64,000 bases of DNA, taken from NCBI GenBank assembly GCA_964496875.1, contig CAZCBH010000012.1, positions 1 through 64,000 on the forward strand. The letters run 5' to 3'. Source of the stretch: RI-106 sp964496875 (GTDB lineage: Bacteria > Cyanobacteriota > Vampirovibrionia > Obscuribacterales > Obscuribacteraceae). Under the pieces are notes generated by a model. The model had not been told where the DNA came from. It did not search any database and saw only the letters and a program-made list of their open reading frames with translations. The position numbers and the translations under genes were made by a program. Shown here piece by piece: positions 28,218 to 37,277 of the stretch (position 1 is the first letter of the stretch; each line of letters begins with the position of its first letter).

Positions 28218-30437
28218 TCAGCGCTTCAATTTTTTCATCCTTTTGGATACGTCTTCGATAAGGCTGTTTAATTGGTTGTCACTATCGAGTCCGTCGTCTT
28301 CGATTCCTGTGAAGCTTTTGATGGTCAACTTTACATCGGGGCGATATCTTGTGAAATTCTGAGTGCCTGGATAGGTAAGTTGATTGGCAACCAGGGCGAC
28401 TATCAACAGCTTAAGACTCTTTAGTTTTGTTAGCTCCATCAAGCCTTTGTCTGAGATCTTCGAATCGTTTATATCCAGTCTCTTCAGGGGCATCTTGAGA
28501 AGATAGGGAACATAGGAATCATCAACTTCAGAATTGGAAAGCCGCAGAAAGGAGATTGTCTTCGATTCAGACAATTCTGCCATATCATCTATTGTGATTG
28601 GCTCGGAATGTCCGAGATCCACCGTGGTCAGTCCTTTCTTATGCGCTACCATCTTCACTGCATGTGGTGGCAACGGATGAATATATCTGAGCTCCACCGC
28701 TGTTAATACAGGAGAGCTAAGTATGTATTCTATAGCTTTATCGGTAAGCTTCTTAGAGCTATGAATTTTGGCTTGATCGAGCTGTCTGAATCGGGTCATC
28801 TCCCTGGCGCCGGCTTCATCGAATATCTCGGAAGCTATGCAGATAGAGATGATATTCTCAGGCAAATATTTCAAACCCCAGCCCTGGATCTTTCCTGGAG
28901 TCGTTTTGAGATATCTGAGCTGGGGGTATTTCTCCAGTTCTTTGAAATCCTCATCGGACATGTTTGTGCCTACAGTTGATCTTCCACCCCGTCCCATTTC
29001 CCAGCTTTTCTCATCAAGCCCCAGTTCATCACCCAGTACATGATCGACGTCTTTGCCGGCCGGTAGGCTTTTGTAGGTGGTTTTCTCTTCGAAATCCGAG
29101 GGGGCTGAAACAGCGTTCTTTCGAGCGGCATGGTTTAGATAAAAATATAGACCGGTAGGCACGACTATGAGCACACAAACAAGAGATAACAGTGTGATAA
29201 GAGATTTTTTCGATTTCCTTTTCGCCTGATGAAAGTCTGTCCGGCTCAAAGTCTCTGCCATAGCAAGGTCCTCTATCTCGAGCAGGGCAGTGCGAAATTC
29301 AAGGGCGTTCTGGTATCTGTCCTCTTGCTCTTTGGCAAGTGCCTTATGCACGACCTGGTCTATGTCGGGTACAAAAGAGTCGCCCATAAAACTCTTAAGA
29401 GAAGGTGGTGACTCGATGGCGTGCATGGCGAGCGTGGTGAGAGGCGTCTCGCCTTCGAAGGGGGGGCGGCCTGCCAGGCATTCGAAGAGCACACAGCCCA
29501 GAGAATAGATTTCTGATCTGCTGTCATAGGGCTTGCCCAGACCTTGATCCGGGCTCATGTAGAAAGGCGCGCCGACAGGCGAGCTAGAATCTATCGCTTT
29601 CTGGTTTTCTGAGTCTGCTTCGACGTTGAACGCTTTTGCGATGCCAAAATCGATAATCTTTACTTCGTTGATATCTTCCGATCCTTCGGTGAGCAGGATA
29701 TTGCCGGGTTTGATGTCTCGGTGAAAGATACCGTTGGCGTGGGCATAGGAGATTCCTTCGAGAATGTCCTTGAAGATCGCCTGAACAGAGCGGATATCCA
29801 TTCTGCCTGTCTTTTCCAGCTTCGTTTCGAGGGACTCTCCCTTGATGTATTCCAGCACCATATATGGTATGCCAGAGTCCGAGGCTCCGAAATCCAGAAG
29901 TTTGACTATGCAAGGATGCTCCAGTTTGCTGGTCGCCCGCGCCTCTTCGTGAAAAGCGATGAGCTGGCTCGGGACAAGGTTGCGCAGCATCTTCACCGCC
30001 ACCTTTTTATTTAGCATTCTGTCCCGGGCAAGATACACCGAACCCCCAGTGCCCATGCCGAGGTGCTCCAGGGGTTTGTACCTTTCATAGGGGAAGCCGT
30101 CGATGGCCTCTTCGAGCTCTACTTCTGTCTCCTCTTCCAGAGGCTGGGTAAGCTCCTGGACAGCCTCTGGGTCCATGGCAAGCTCTTCGGGAATCTCCGG
30201 TCGAGCACACTGGCATACGTCTGAGCGAAAAATAAACTGGGTGAGCGAGCCGGAGCGACCTTCGTTGATGCGCTTGCCACAACTTTTGCAGAGTTTTACC
30301 GGGATTGCCTGGGCGGCTTCATCGACAGGTGGGGGTGCCACATCGCAAGTACAGGCCGCAATCCACTGAGTGAGGCTCCCGGAGCTTCCGCTCTTCTTAG
30401 GGTTTTTGCAAATGGGGCATATCGCCGTATCAGACAT
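28218..30437 (-). CDS. Membrane Ser/Thr protein kinase with duplicated Cys modules and LRR-like tail
   Basis: 739 residues. Residues 1-80 hold two copies of a Cys module, CPIC...GSLTQWI...CTC and CKSCG...GSLTQFI...CQC, probably zinc-binding. The kinase domain spans about 118-390 with GMGTGGSV, K149, HRDIKPGNILL (D241) and DFG (263-265), so it is predicted active. A transmembrane helix lies near 418-440, and the external part (about 500-720) has leucine-rich-repeat-like units (LRLSNSEVDD, LDINDSKISDKGL). The layout, kinase inside and repeats outside, is that of a receptor kinase. It is 15 bases downstream of the 30453 gene, probably co-transcribed. Confidence 0.9.
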   Translation of the reverse strand: MSDTAICPICKNPKKSGSSGSLTQWIAACTCDVAPPPVDEAAQAIPVKLCKSCGKRINEGRSGSLTQFIFRSDVCQCARPEIPEELAMDPEAVQELTQPLEEETEVELEEAIDGFPYERYKPLEHLGMGTGGSVYLARDRMLNKKVAVKMLRNLVPSQLIAFHEEARATSKLEHPCIVKLLDFGASDSGIPYMVLEYIKGESLETKLEKTGRMDIRSVQAIFKDILEGISYAHANGIFHRDIKPGNILLTEGSEDINEVKIIDFGIAKAFNVEADSENQKAIDSSSPVGAPFYMSPDQGLGKPYDSRSEIYSLGCVLFECLAGRPPFEGETPLTTLAMHAIESPPSLKSFMGDSFVPDIDQVVHKALAKEQEDRYQNALEFRTALLEIEDLAMAETLSRTDFHQAKRKSKKSLITLLSLVCVLIVVPTGLYFYLNHAARKNAVSAPSDFEEKTTYKSLPAGKDVDHVLGDELGLDEKSWEMGRGGRSTVGTNMSDEDFKELEKYPQLRYLKTTPGKIQGWGLKYLPENIISICIASEIFDEAGAREMTRFRQLDQAKIHSSKKLTDKAIEYILSSPVLTAVELRYIHPLPPHAVKMVAHKKGLTTVDLGHSEPITIDDMAELSESKTISFLRLSNSEVDDSYVPYLLKMPLKRLDINDSKISDKGLMELTKLKSLKLLIVALVANQLTYPGTQNFTRYRPDVKLTIKSFTGIEDDGLDSDNQLNSLIEDVSKRMKKLKR

Positions 30438-30452
30438 GAACTAATTATAAAA

Positions 30453-30890
30453 CTATTGAATCTCGGCGATTCGTTTTTTATTTCTTTTGATCTCCAGAGG
30501 CTCATTGCTGATGATTCTGGTCTCGTAGAGAAAACCACTTGGTAAATGGATGTTGAAGAGCTTGGTCAGGGCTTTGTCTATTTCTTGATCGTCTTCTTCG
30601 TTAGGCTTGAGGGCATTGCGCAACTCAGACAGCAGCTTGCGCATCCGGATATATTTTTGTTTCTCGAACTTCTCTTTTTCCTTCTCTTCTTTTTCTATGG
30701 TGTTCTTAAAAGTAAGGCGCGGCATCTCCATATACTCCCTTGGTGACAGACAGGACGATCTGCCGGATATCTCAGCGATATCTTTTGTGCCGCTTTTGGT
30801 CATAAAAGTGCACTTCTGGTCTGGTCGTTCCTGGTTGGACGAAAAAAACATTATAGACAAATGTCGGTCGGGATCGACTCTGGGATCCAT
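30453..30890 (-). CDS. Hypothetical charged protein, 145 aa
   Basis: AGGACC lies 5 bases before ATG 30890. The middle is a Glu/Lys-rich helix (IEKEEKEKEKFEKQKY) likely to form a coiled coil; the rest is mixed with no transmembrane segment. It ends 15 bases before the start of the membrane kinase gene on the same strand, so the two are probably an operon and this may be a kinase partner or substrate. No family recognised. Confidence 0.6.
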   Translation of the reverse strand: MDPRVDPDRHLSIMFFSSNQERPDQKCTFMTKSGTKDIAEISGRSSCLSPREYMEMPRLTFKNTIEKEEKEKEKFEKQKYIRMRKLLSELRNALKPNEEDDQEIDKALTKLFNIHLPSGFLYETRIISNEPLEIKRNKKRIAEIQ

Positions 30891-30973
30891 ACGAGGTCCT
30901 AAATAAAGTTTTACGTGGAAGCAGCCGACAATGAGCGAATCTGTTCGTAGTGATACTACTGGTGGTGAATGCT

Positions 30974-31762
30974 TCAGTGGTTGGTTTTGCTTTCTCTTTG
31001 ATTGTCTTTATCGTACATATAGCGGAAGAATTCGTCGAACTTCTTTTGATTGACGATGATCTTGCTTTGATCCGTGTCGTGGTATTTAGCCAGGGGAAGA
31101 GTCGGTTTTACATCAGGATTTTTGATTTTTTCTATTTTAGAAGTGGAGAGCAGATTGATCATGTTCTTCTCCTGGTTGTATTTCATGCCGAAGCCATAGC
31201 TATTGTCACGGCAAAATTTGCTCAATTTCAGTGGAAAGTTCTTCGAGCGGGGGGCGTCGAAGACTGCCTGGGCAAAGGCTGTAACGTAGGGATGGGTCTG
31301 AATCTCTTTTGAGACTATGTATCTGGCGAAATCATGATTGCTCAGGTATTTAGGATTGCCCCGGGCATCGGTCTGAGTTATTAGATATACGATGGATGGG
31401 TGTTTGGCATAGAGAGCATCGCTCAATCTGGTCTGGGGCAGGCGCCTGAGCGAGCTATTATCATTGAGGCTCAATGGAGTCTTTATGCCTCTGGTGCTCC
31501 AATAGCTGAAAGGTTTTATCTCTATCAGCTTCTGTTTCTCGTTATAGAGAATCTGGTCCCATTTCGGACCATAGCAGGAGAAGGAGAAGTTGTTAGCTTC
31601 GAATACGATTTTGATGCCGTTGTTACTTATATAGGTGGTGGTCGGCCCCAGGTTATGGGTATTCTGTTTGAGCATCCAGCCGTGCTCTTCTGCCAGGACA
31701 CCTGTGGGGCAGAGTCCTGTGAGGAGGACCATAATCGTCAAGAAGGGTTTCCGGTAGGCCAT
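30974..31762 (-). CDS. Secreted protein of unknown function, 262 aa
   Basis: A signal peptide (MAYRKPFLTIMVLLTGL, cleavage after VLA) precedes a polar globular region with two Cys (SCYG, KFCRD) that may pair outside the cytoplasm. GGGGGGATAG lies just before ATG 31762. Mostly beta-strand-like N-terminal half (TTTYISNNGIKIVFEANNF), helical charged C-terminus. Diverges from the Lrp gene by about 100 bases. No family recognised. Confidence 0.72.
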   Translation of the reverse strand: MAYRKPFLTIMVLLTGLCPTGVLAEEHGWMLKQNTHNLGPTTTYISNNGIKIVFEANNFSFSCYGPKWDQILYNEKQKLIEIKPFSYWSTRGIKTPLSLNDNSSLRRLPQTRLSDALYAKHPSIVYLITQTDARGNPKYLSNHDFARYIVSKEIQTHPYVTAFAQAVFDAPRSKNFPLKLSKFCRDNSYGFGMKYNQEKNMINLLSTSKIEKIKNPDVKPTLPLAKYHDTDQSKIIVNQKKFDEFFRYMYDKDNQRESKTNH

Positions 31763-31861
31763 AGTACTATCCCCCCTGGTAATTCCATTTTAGCCAAAGT
31801 TGAAGAACTGTGGTGTTTATTTGCCGCTTTTGCCAATAGCTGGTGATATACTCAGACGATT

Positions 31862-32356
31862 ATGAACAGAGAAAAAGAGATTGAGATTCTAGAGATCCTT
31901 TCTAGAGATTCCCGGCTCGGCGCCGAGAAAGTCGCCCCCATGGTCGATGCGACCGTCGAAGAGGTAGAGAACGCAATCGCCTCTTTAGAGGAGCGCGGCG
32001 TGATTAAGCGTTACAACCTGACTGTCGACTGGGAAAAGGCTGGTATAGAACGCATTGTCGCGTTCATCGACGTCAAAGTCGTGCCGGCTAGAGAGGTGGG
32101 CTTCGAGGCGGTGGCCATGAGAATCGCCCGCTATCCCGAGGTGAAAAGCTCCTGGCTTATCTCCGGTGGCAGCGACCTGAGATTAATAGTGGAAGCCAAT
32201 TCACTCAATCAGCTCGCCAGCTTTGTGGCTGAGAACATAGCAACTATCGACGGTGTTACCGGAACCGACACCCACTTTCTACTGCGTAAGTACAAAGAGG
32301 ACTATGCACTATTCGAGGAGCCGGACAAAGACAGCCGTCTGGTCATTGCACCGTGA
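31862..32356 (+). CDS. Lrp/AsnC-family transcription regulator
   Basis: 164 residues: N-terminal winged helix-turn-helix (EIEILEILSRDSRLGAEKVAPM, EERGVIKRYNLTVDW) and C-terminal RAM ligand-binding domain (IERIVAFIDVKV, VKSSWLISGGSDLRLIVEA). It is likely an octameric, amino-acid-responsive regulator. It lies 14 bases before an aminotransferase gene in the same direction, a common Lrp-aminotransferase pair, and so probably controls it. TATACT at 31847-31852 is a candidate -10 box that would give a very short leader. Confidence 0.92.
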   Translation: MNREKEIEILEILSRDSRLGAEKVAPMVDATVEEVENAIASLEERGVIKRYNLTVDWEKAGIERIVAFIDVKVVPAREVGFEAVAMRIARYPEVKSSWLISGGSDLRLIVEANSLNQLASFVAENIATIDGVTGTDTHFLLRKYKEDYALFEEPDKDSRLVIAP

Positions 32357-32370
32357 TTCTGAATTAGCCC

Positions 32371-33561
32371 ATGAAAGATAAAACCGCTCAAAGAGATAGC
32401 GTCGCTTTGAAGCCATTGTCAGAGACGGCTGTATCTCTCCCTTTATCAGGCATCCGCAAGTTTTTCGATCTGGCTTCGTCCATGGAGGATGTTATCTCTC
32501 TGGGGGTCGGAGAGCCGGATTTTCAAACTCCCTGGGTCGGGCGCGAGACCGCTATCTATTCTATCGAGCGCGGTCAGACCACTTATTCTGCCAACCAGGG
32601 TCTTATCGAGTTGCGTCAGGAGATAGACCGGCGCTACCAGCGCCTTTATAATCTCTCTTTCGATCCCAAGACCGAGATCCTGGTCACCGTGGGTGCTTCC
32701 CAGGCGCTAGATCTGGCCTGTCGGGCCATTTTGAACCCGGGCGATGAAGTGCTTCTGCCCGAGCCCTGTTTCGTCGCCTATAAACCTATTGTTCTGCTTG
32801 CAGGCGGCAAGCCTGTCACCATCCGCACTGATTCCGCCAGTGATTTCGCTTTCTCTATCGAAGATTTAAAAAAGGCTTCCTCTAATAAGACCAAGGCGAT
32901 TCTAATCGGTCATCCGTCCAATCCAACTGGTGCTTCGTTATCTCGAGAGCTGCTCGAAGATCTGGTTCGCTTTGCTGAGGAGCGAGGGCTCTATATCATC
33001 AGTGACGAAATCTATGATCGACTGAGCTACGATGGTGACCATACCTGTGTGGCCGGTCTTGATGGTGCCAGGGATAGAACCGTGGTGGTAAACGGTTTTT
33101 CTAAAACCTATGCCATGACCGGCTGGCGTCTTGGCTATGCGCTTGCGCCCCGAGCAATAATCGAAGTGATGACAAGAATTCACTCCCATACCATGATGTG
33201 CGCTCCGACCCCGAGTCAAAGAGCGGCGGTGGCTATTTTGAAGAGCGGCGATCAGTCCGTCAACGATATGGTCATGCAATACAAACAAAGACGCAATCTC
33301 ATCGTAGATGGGCTGAATAAACTGGGTCTGACATGCAGGCTGCCCGCCGGGGCGTTCTACGCTTTTCCCTCCATTCGCTCCACAGGCTTGTCTTCAGAAG
33401 ATTTCGCCCGGGAGCTGTTATTGAGAGAGGGAGTGGCGCTGGTGCCCGGAAGCGTATTCGGTGAATGCGGCGAAGGTCATGTCAGATGCTCTTATGCCAC
33501 CAGCACCAGAAATATCGAAGAGGCTCTCTCTAGAATCGGAAAGTTCCTCTCCTCTCTCTAG
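32371..33561 (+). CDS. Class I/II PLP-dependent aminotransferase
   Basis: 396 residues of fold-type I aminotransferase: substrate-cap start (SLGVGEPDFQTP), SNPTGA, DEIYDRLSYDG with the PLP-ring Asp, the Schiff-base lysine in GFSKTYAMTGWRLGY and a C-terminal VRCSYAT with the carboxylate-binding Arg. It resembles aspartate/alanine/aromatic aminotransferases of the Igamma type; the exact substrate is not certain. Co-transcribed with the Lrp gene. It faces lysC tail to tail, so this small region is devoted to aspartate-derived amino acids. Confidence 0.9.
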   Translation: MKDKTAQRDSVALKPLSETAVSLPLSGIRKFFDLASSMEDVISLGVGEPDFQTPWVGRETAIYSIERGQTTYSANQGLIELRQEIDRRYQRLYNLSFDPKTEILVTVGASQALDLACRAILNPGDEVLLPEPCFVAYKPIVLLAGGKPVTIRTDSASDFAFSIEDLKKASSNKTKAILIGHPSNPTGASLSRELLEDLVRFAEERGLYIISDEIYDRLSYDGDHTCVAGLDGARDRTVVVNGFSKTYAMTGWRLGYALAPRAIIEVMTRIHSHTMMCAPTPSQRAAVAILKSGDQSVNDMVMQYKQRRNLIVDGLNKLGLTCRLPAGAFYAFPSIRSTGLSSEDFARELLLREGVALVPGSVFGECGEGHVRCSYATSTRNIEEALSRIGKFLSSL

Positions 33562-33573
33562 TTCAATAGCGCT

Positions 33574-34818
33574 TCAAGCTACCGAGGCTTTGCCTTTGAT
33601 TAATTCTGCATTGAGGTTGTCGTGCACCAGATTCGAGGCGAAAGCTCCTTTCAGGCTATCTATCAAACAGGAGATTTTGGTATCGGAGAACTCGATTTTT
33701 CTCGGCGAGATCTCTGCCTCTTTCAAGGTGCGCACCAGTTTGTTCAGGGTCTCTCTGGAAAGCGCTCTTCCTATAATAGAGAGCTTGGCCAGATCGACAT
33801 CGATGGTACTGGATGCAGCGCCGCTTTCCTCTTTTAGTTCGGCGACGGCGTTTTTAAGTCGGTCGATATCTTTGTAGCCGATGTAAGCTTCCAGGCATAA
33901 GCTATTGCAATTGCTGCCATCGCCATCTTCTACGTATTCGCTGACCGAATAGATAGTCAGGTCATGGTTATCTGCCAGGGAAGAGAGACGACCTATTAAG
34001 TCGAAGCTTTGATCTGCTCCTTTTATCTTTAGACAAGCCTCTTTCTGGCTTATCGCCACACTATAAGAATTTGAAACGCGTTCCATTTTTTCTTCCTTTA
34101 CTATTTTTGTCCCCGGACATTCCGGTTTGAATGTGTTTCTTACGTTTATTTGAATCTCGTACTGCTCGGCAAGCTCGACTGCTCTTGGATGAATCACCTG
34201 GGCTCCGGCATAGGCTAACTGAGTCGCCTCTTCGTAGCTGGTCACTTCTTTGAGAGAAGCCGATTTCACTTTATTAGGATCTGCTGTGTAGATACCGTCC
34301 ACATCGGTGAAGATCTCGCAGACTGGAGCCCCGACACAGGCTGCTATAGCCACCGCGCTGGTGTCCGAGCCGCCCCGACCAAGGGTGGTGACCTCGCCTT
34401 TTTCGTCTATACCTTGGAAGCCTGCCGCTATCAAAACATCGCAGTCATTTAATTTAGCCAGAAGCGCCTCTTTGTCTATGTCTAGAATGCGTGCTTCGGT
34501 ATGGCTGCTGTCAGTACAGATGCGGAGCTGCTGCCCGGTGTAAGCTCGGGCATTGATACCACGCTCTCTCAGTTTTATGGCGAGCAAAGAGATGCTCACC
34601 TGCTCACCCGAGGCAAGCAAGAGATCGAGCTCTCGCTTGTCGGGAACGGCAGAACATTGTTTGGCCAGGCGAAGCAGATAGTCGGTGGTGTCACCCATGG
34701 CGGAGAGCACCACCACCTTTTTGTCGGCTGAGTCTGCTTCGATTATGCCGGCGACATGGCCGATTCGGGCTACGCTCTTAACCGAGGTGCCACCGAATTT
34801 GAGAACACTAATGCTCAT
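33574..34818 (-). CDS. lysC: Aspartokinase
   Basis: 414 residues: the amino-acid-kinase domain (VLKFGGTSVKSVARI at the start, GRGGSDTSAVAIA, FTDVDGIYTADP) followed by two ACT domains at about 270-410 that normally bind lysine or threonine for feedback inhibition. It phosphorylates aspartate, the first step to lysine, threonine and methionine. AGGAGG precedes ATG 34818, and the ATG overlaps the metB stop codon by 4 bases (ATGA), so the two are translationally coupled. Placed with metB, this isoenzyme probably serves methionine supply. Confidence 0.93.
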   Translation of the reverse strand: MSISVLKFGGTSVKSVARIGHVAGIIEADSADKKVVVLSAMGDTTDYLLRLAKQCSAVPDKRELDLLLASGEQVSISLLAIKLRERGINARAYTGQQLRICTDSSHTEARILDIDKEALLAKLNDCDVLIAAGFQGIDEKGEVTTLGRGGSDTSAVAIAACVGAPVCEIFTDVDGIYTADPNKVKSASLKEVTSYEEATQLAYAGAQVIHPRAVELAEQYEIQINVRNTFKPECPGTKIVKEEKMERVSNSYSVAISQKEACLKIKGADQSFDLIGRLSSLADNHDLTIYSVSEYVEDGDGSNCNSLCLEAYIGYKDIDRLKNAVAELKEESGAASSTIDVDLAKLSIIGRALSRETLNKLVRTLKEAEISPRKIEFSDTKISCLIDSLKGAFASNLVHDNLNAELIKGKASVA

Positions 34819-36059
34819 TTACAGCCTCCTGCCGCAACCAGCTCTTTCTTCACTCCAGATTCTTGAGATTTAGGCAGAACCGCCTCCAGATCTCTTATAA
34901 GATCTTCGGTCTCTTCCAGACCGACGGATAGCCTTATAAGACCGTCGACGATACCGCTTTTCTCTCTTATCTCTTTGGGAATCGGTTTGTGAGTCATGGA
35001 AGCGGGCTGACAGATAAGCGATTTGACTCCGCCCAGGCTCTCGGCAAGCTGGAACAATTTTGTATTGTTCACCACATGGGCTGCCGCATCATGACCACCT
35101 TTCAGAACACAGGCGAGCACTCCGCCGAATCCTCTCATCTGTGTCTTAGCAAGATCATGCTGGGGATGGGAGGCAAGACCCGGATAATAGACCGATTCTA
35201 CTGCCGGATGATTCTCTAGAAATTCGGCGATGGCCTGGGCGCTGCGCTGGTGCTCTTTTATTCTAGCCGCCAGGGTCTTGAGGCCGCGCAATACAAGAAA
35301 GCAATCGAAGGGACCCGGGACTGCACCGACGGCATTATGGTTGAATTGCAGATCTTCATAGAGGTCATCCCGGTCGGTTATCACCGCACCACCGATAACA
35401 TCACTATGTCCGCTGATGTATTTGGTGGTGCTGTGGATGACGATGTCGGCTCCAAGCGTTAGCGGCTTTTGAAGATATGGGGTGGCGAAGGTATTGTCCA
35501 CCACAAAGGTCAAGTCGTGGGCTTTTGATATGGCGCCAATCGCTTTGATATCGGCCAGTCTCAACAGTGGATTGGTGGGGCTCTCCACCCAGATCAGTTT
35601 GGTATTCTCTTTTATAGAGTCTTCGAGCACTTTCAGATCCCGGGCATCTACATAGGTGAACTCGATGCCGAAGCGTCTGTAGACCTTTTCGAACAGGCGG
35701 TAGACCCCGCCGTAGACATCTTCGCCGCAGACGACATGGTCGCCGGAAGAGAGAGTATTGAGCACGGTAGAGGCTGCCGCCAGACCAGAGGCGGTGGCGA
35801 GAGCGTGCTTGGCTCCTTCCAGCTCTGCCAGGGCGGTCTCCAGGGCGCTTCTTGTCGGGTTGTGAGTGCGGGCATATTGATAGCCTTTGTTTACTCCCAG
35901 CTCTTCTAATACGAAGGTAGCTGTTTGAAATATAGGGGTGATCAGGGCGCCTGTGGTGGGATCGGCATCCTGACCGGCATGGATGGCGCTGGTGGCGAAG
36001 GCGTAAGAGAAGTTGTCGGTACAGGTGTTATTGTCGAGTTGGTTGGAATTAGCTGTCAT
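34815..36059 (-). CDS. metB: Cystathionine gamma-synthase/lyase family enzyme (MetB-like)
   Basis: 414 residues of the Cys/Met-metabolism PLP family: YARTHNPTRSALE, ATASGLAAAS, WVESPTNPLL, VVDNTFATPYLQKPL and the PLP lysine in HSTTKYISGHSDVIGG, ending IRLSVGLEETEDLI. The family includes cystathionine gamma-synthase, gamma-lyase and O-acetylhomoserine sulfhydrylase, which sequence alone separates poorly; coupling to lysC favours synthesis (MetB). GAGG lies 10 bases before ATG 36059. The operon is preceded by a structured leader with a terminator (36111-36401), suggesting control by attenuation. Confidence 0.88.
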   Translation of the reverse strand: MTANSNQLDNNTCTDNFSYAFATSAIHAGQDADPTTGALITPIFQTATFVLEELGVNKGYQYARTHNPTRSALETALAELEGAKHALATASGLAAASTVLNTLSSGDHVVCGEDVYGGVYRLFEKVYRRFGIEFTYVDARDLKVLEDSIKENTKLIWVESPTNPLLRLADIKAIGAISKAHDLTFVVDNTFATPYLQKPLTLGADIVIHSTTKYISGHSDVIGGAVITDRDDLYEDLQFNHNAVGAVPGPFDCFLVLRGLKTLAARIKEHQRSAQAIAEFLENHPAVESVYYPGLASHPQHDLAKTQMRGFGGVLACVLKGGHDAAAHVVNNTKLFQLAESLGGVKSLICQPASMTHKPIPKEIREKSGIVDGLIRLSVGLEETEDLIRDLEAVLPKSQESGVKKELVAAGGCK

Positions 36060-36110
36060 TTGAAAGGTCCTCTGGAATGCTGTTAGTTACGGTGTCCGGG
36101 GTATTGGGGT

Positions 36111-36141
36111 AAAAAAAAATCGCCCTCCGGGAGAAGGGCGA
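36111..36141 (-). terminator. Intrinsic terminator in the metB-lysC leader
   Basis: On the minus strand TCGCCCT/AGGGCGA form a 7-bp stem followed by nine T residues (36119-36111). It lies 52 bases before ATG 36059, and no minus-strand gene ends upstream of it, which fits a premature, regulated terminator. Confidence 0.85.
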
Positions 36142-36401
36142 CATCTGCGATATTTCTGCTAATTGATTCAGTTCTTAAATCAGCAACTCACACGCAATGT
36201 CTCCCCTCTTTTGGAGGGCATCGACATAGCCATGGTGGTGGTGGGTTGGATTTGAATAAGCATGCTCACCATTATCGACATATCCGGGGCAATGTCGATA
36301 CCCGGGGCGGTCCTTGTTACAAAGGCTGCTTTCTCTCAGTTTATTCCAGTGCCCTAAAGCGTAGTCGGGCTCTCTTTTGACGGGCGCAAGCCTTTTGTAA
36401 C
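36142..36401 (-). ncRNA. Structured 5' leader RNA of metB-lysC, class not recognised
   Basis: On the minus strand a 12-bp stem GTTACAAAAGGCT (36401-36389) / AGCCTTTGTAAC (36327-36316) encloses an internal GCCC/GGGC hairpin. Next comes a perfect 9-bp hairpin TATCGACAT (36300-36292) / ATGTCGATA (36281-36273). A second copy, TATGTCGAT (36228-36220), could pair with the same 5' arm, so two alternative structures exist. A small hairpin CCCTC/GAGGG and the terminator follow. I see no SAM-I, lysine, cobalamin or T-box consensus. A 103-codon frame here has atypical composition and is not taken as a gene. Confidence 0.6.
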
Positions 36402-36491
36402 GGAAAGAGTTCTTTATTGCGACCATGTCATAATAGGTAACGCCTCTGTAAGAATGCCCTGTGCCTGCATATATAGGTAGGAGCAATACCG

Positions 36492-37277
36492 ATGAAACCG
36501 ACTTTCGAGAAGACCGATCTGGAGAGCATCGCTCACCTGAGACATCAATATTTAGACGAGTTGCCCTATTCCCAGGAGTACTTTCTAGAAGAGAAAGTCG
36601 CCCGGGGCGAGCCCAGTTTTATCTATATAGATAAATCTCGGGCGGGTTATTTCATAGTAAGCGAAGAAGGAGTATTGCTGGAGTTCTTTCTGAGCAGCCA
36701 TTTCAGAACCGCCGCAGAAGAGATCTTTCTTTTTGTTCTCGAGCACACCGGGGTAAAGCAGGTCTATTGCAAGTCTTTCGATAGCCTCTTGCTCAAATGC
36801 TGTCTCAGGGCGAAGCTATCTTATGAACCAGGCGGAATTCTGTTTCGCGACTATTCACCAAACTTTGCAACTATGGGCGGTGCCGGAGATTTGCATGTCC
36901 GGCAGGCTACTATGGACGACTTCGAGGCTTTGCTGCCTTATGAAGATCTTGCAGAAGACAGAGAAGAGCTGGAGCGGATGATCCGGGGAAACAACCTTAA
37001 TCTCTTTTATCTAGATGAAGAGCTAATCGGCTGTGGCTATATCTTTCATATTGTGGAGAGCAAGAACTTCTACGATATCGGCATGTGGGTCCATCCAGAG
37101 AAGAGGGGACGTGGCCACGCTCGGGCGATAGTGAACTTTCAAAAGCGCTACTGTCTTGAGAATGATCTGGTGCCTGTGTGCGGATGTGCCGCAAATAATG
37201 TCGCTTCGAAGAAAGTGCTTGAGAGTTGCGGCTTTATCTCTCGCCATGATCTGATTTTTTTCAATACACAAAAATAG
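36492..37277 (+). CDS. GNAT-family N-acetyltransferase, double domain
   Basis: 261 residues. The C-terminal half (about 135-255) is a complete GNAT domain with the acetyl-CoA loop HPEKRGRGHARAIV and a C-terminal NNVASKKVLESCGF. The N-terminal half (about 1-130) looks like a degenerate GNAT repeat without the acetyl-CoA loop. AGGAGC lies 7 bases before ATG 36492. Substrate unknown. It diverges from the metB-lysC leader, so the two promoters share about 100 bases. Confidence 0.82.
   Translation: MKPTFEKTDLESIAHLRHQYLDELPYSQEYFLEEKVARGEPSFIYIDKSRAGYFIVSEEGVLLEFFLSSHFRTAAEEIFLFVLEHTGVKQVYCKSFDSLLLKCCLRAKLSYEPGGILFRDYSPNFATMGGAGDLHVRQATMDDFEALLPYEDLAEDREELERMIRGNNLNLFYLDEELIGCGYIFHIVESKNFYDIGMWVHPEKRGRGHARAIVNFQKRYCLENDLVPVCGCAANNVASKKVLESCGFISRHDLIFFNTQK

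Noticed and set aside
36142..36401. SAM-I, cobalamin, lysine or T-box riboswitch
   Set aside because: I could not find the conserved cores of any of these; a short similarity (GGTGAGCATGCT) to part of E. coli 6S RNA is a near-palindrome and likely chance.
36175..36486. 103-codon minus-strand frame in the metB leader
   Set aside because: His/Tyr/Pro-rich composition unlike other proteins here, and the segment is better explained by RNA stems and a terminator.
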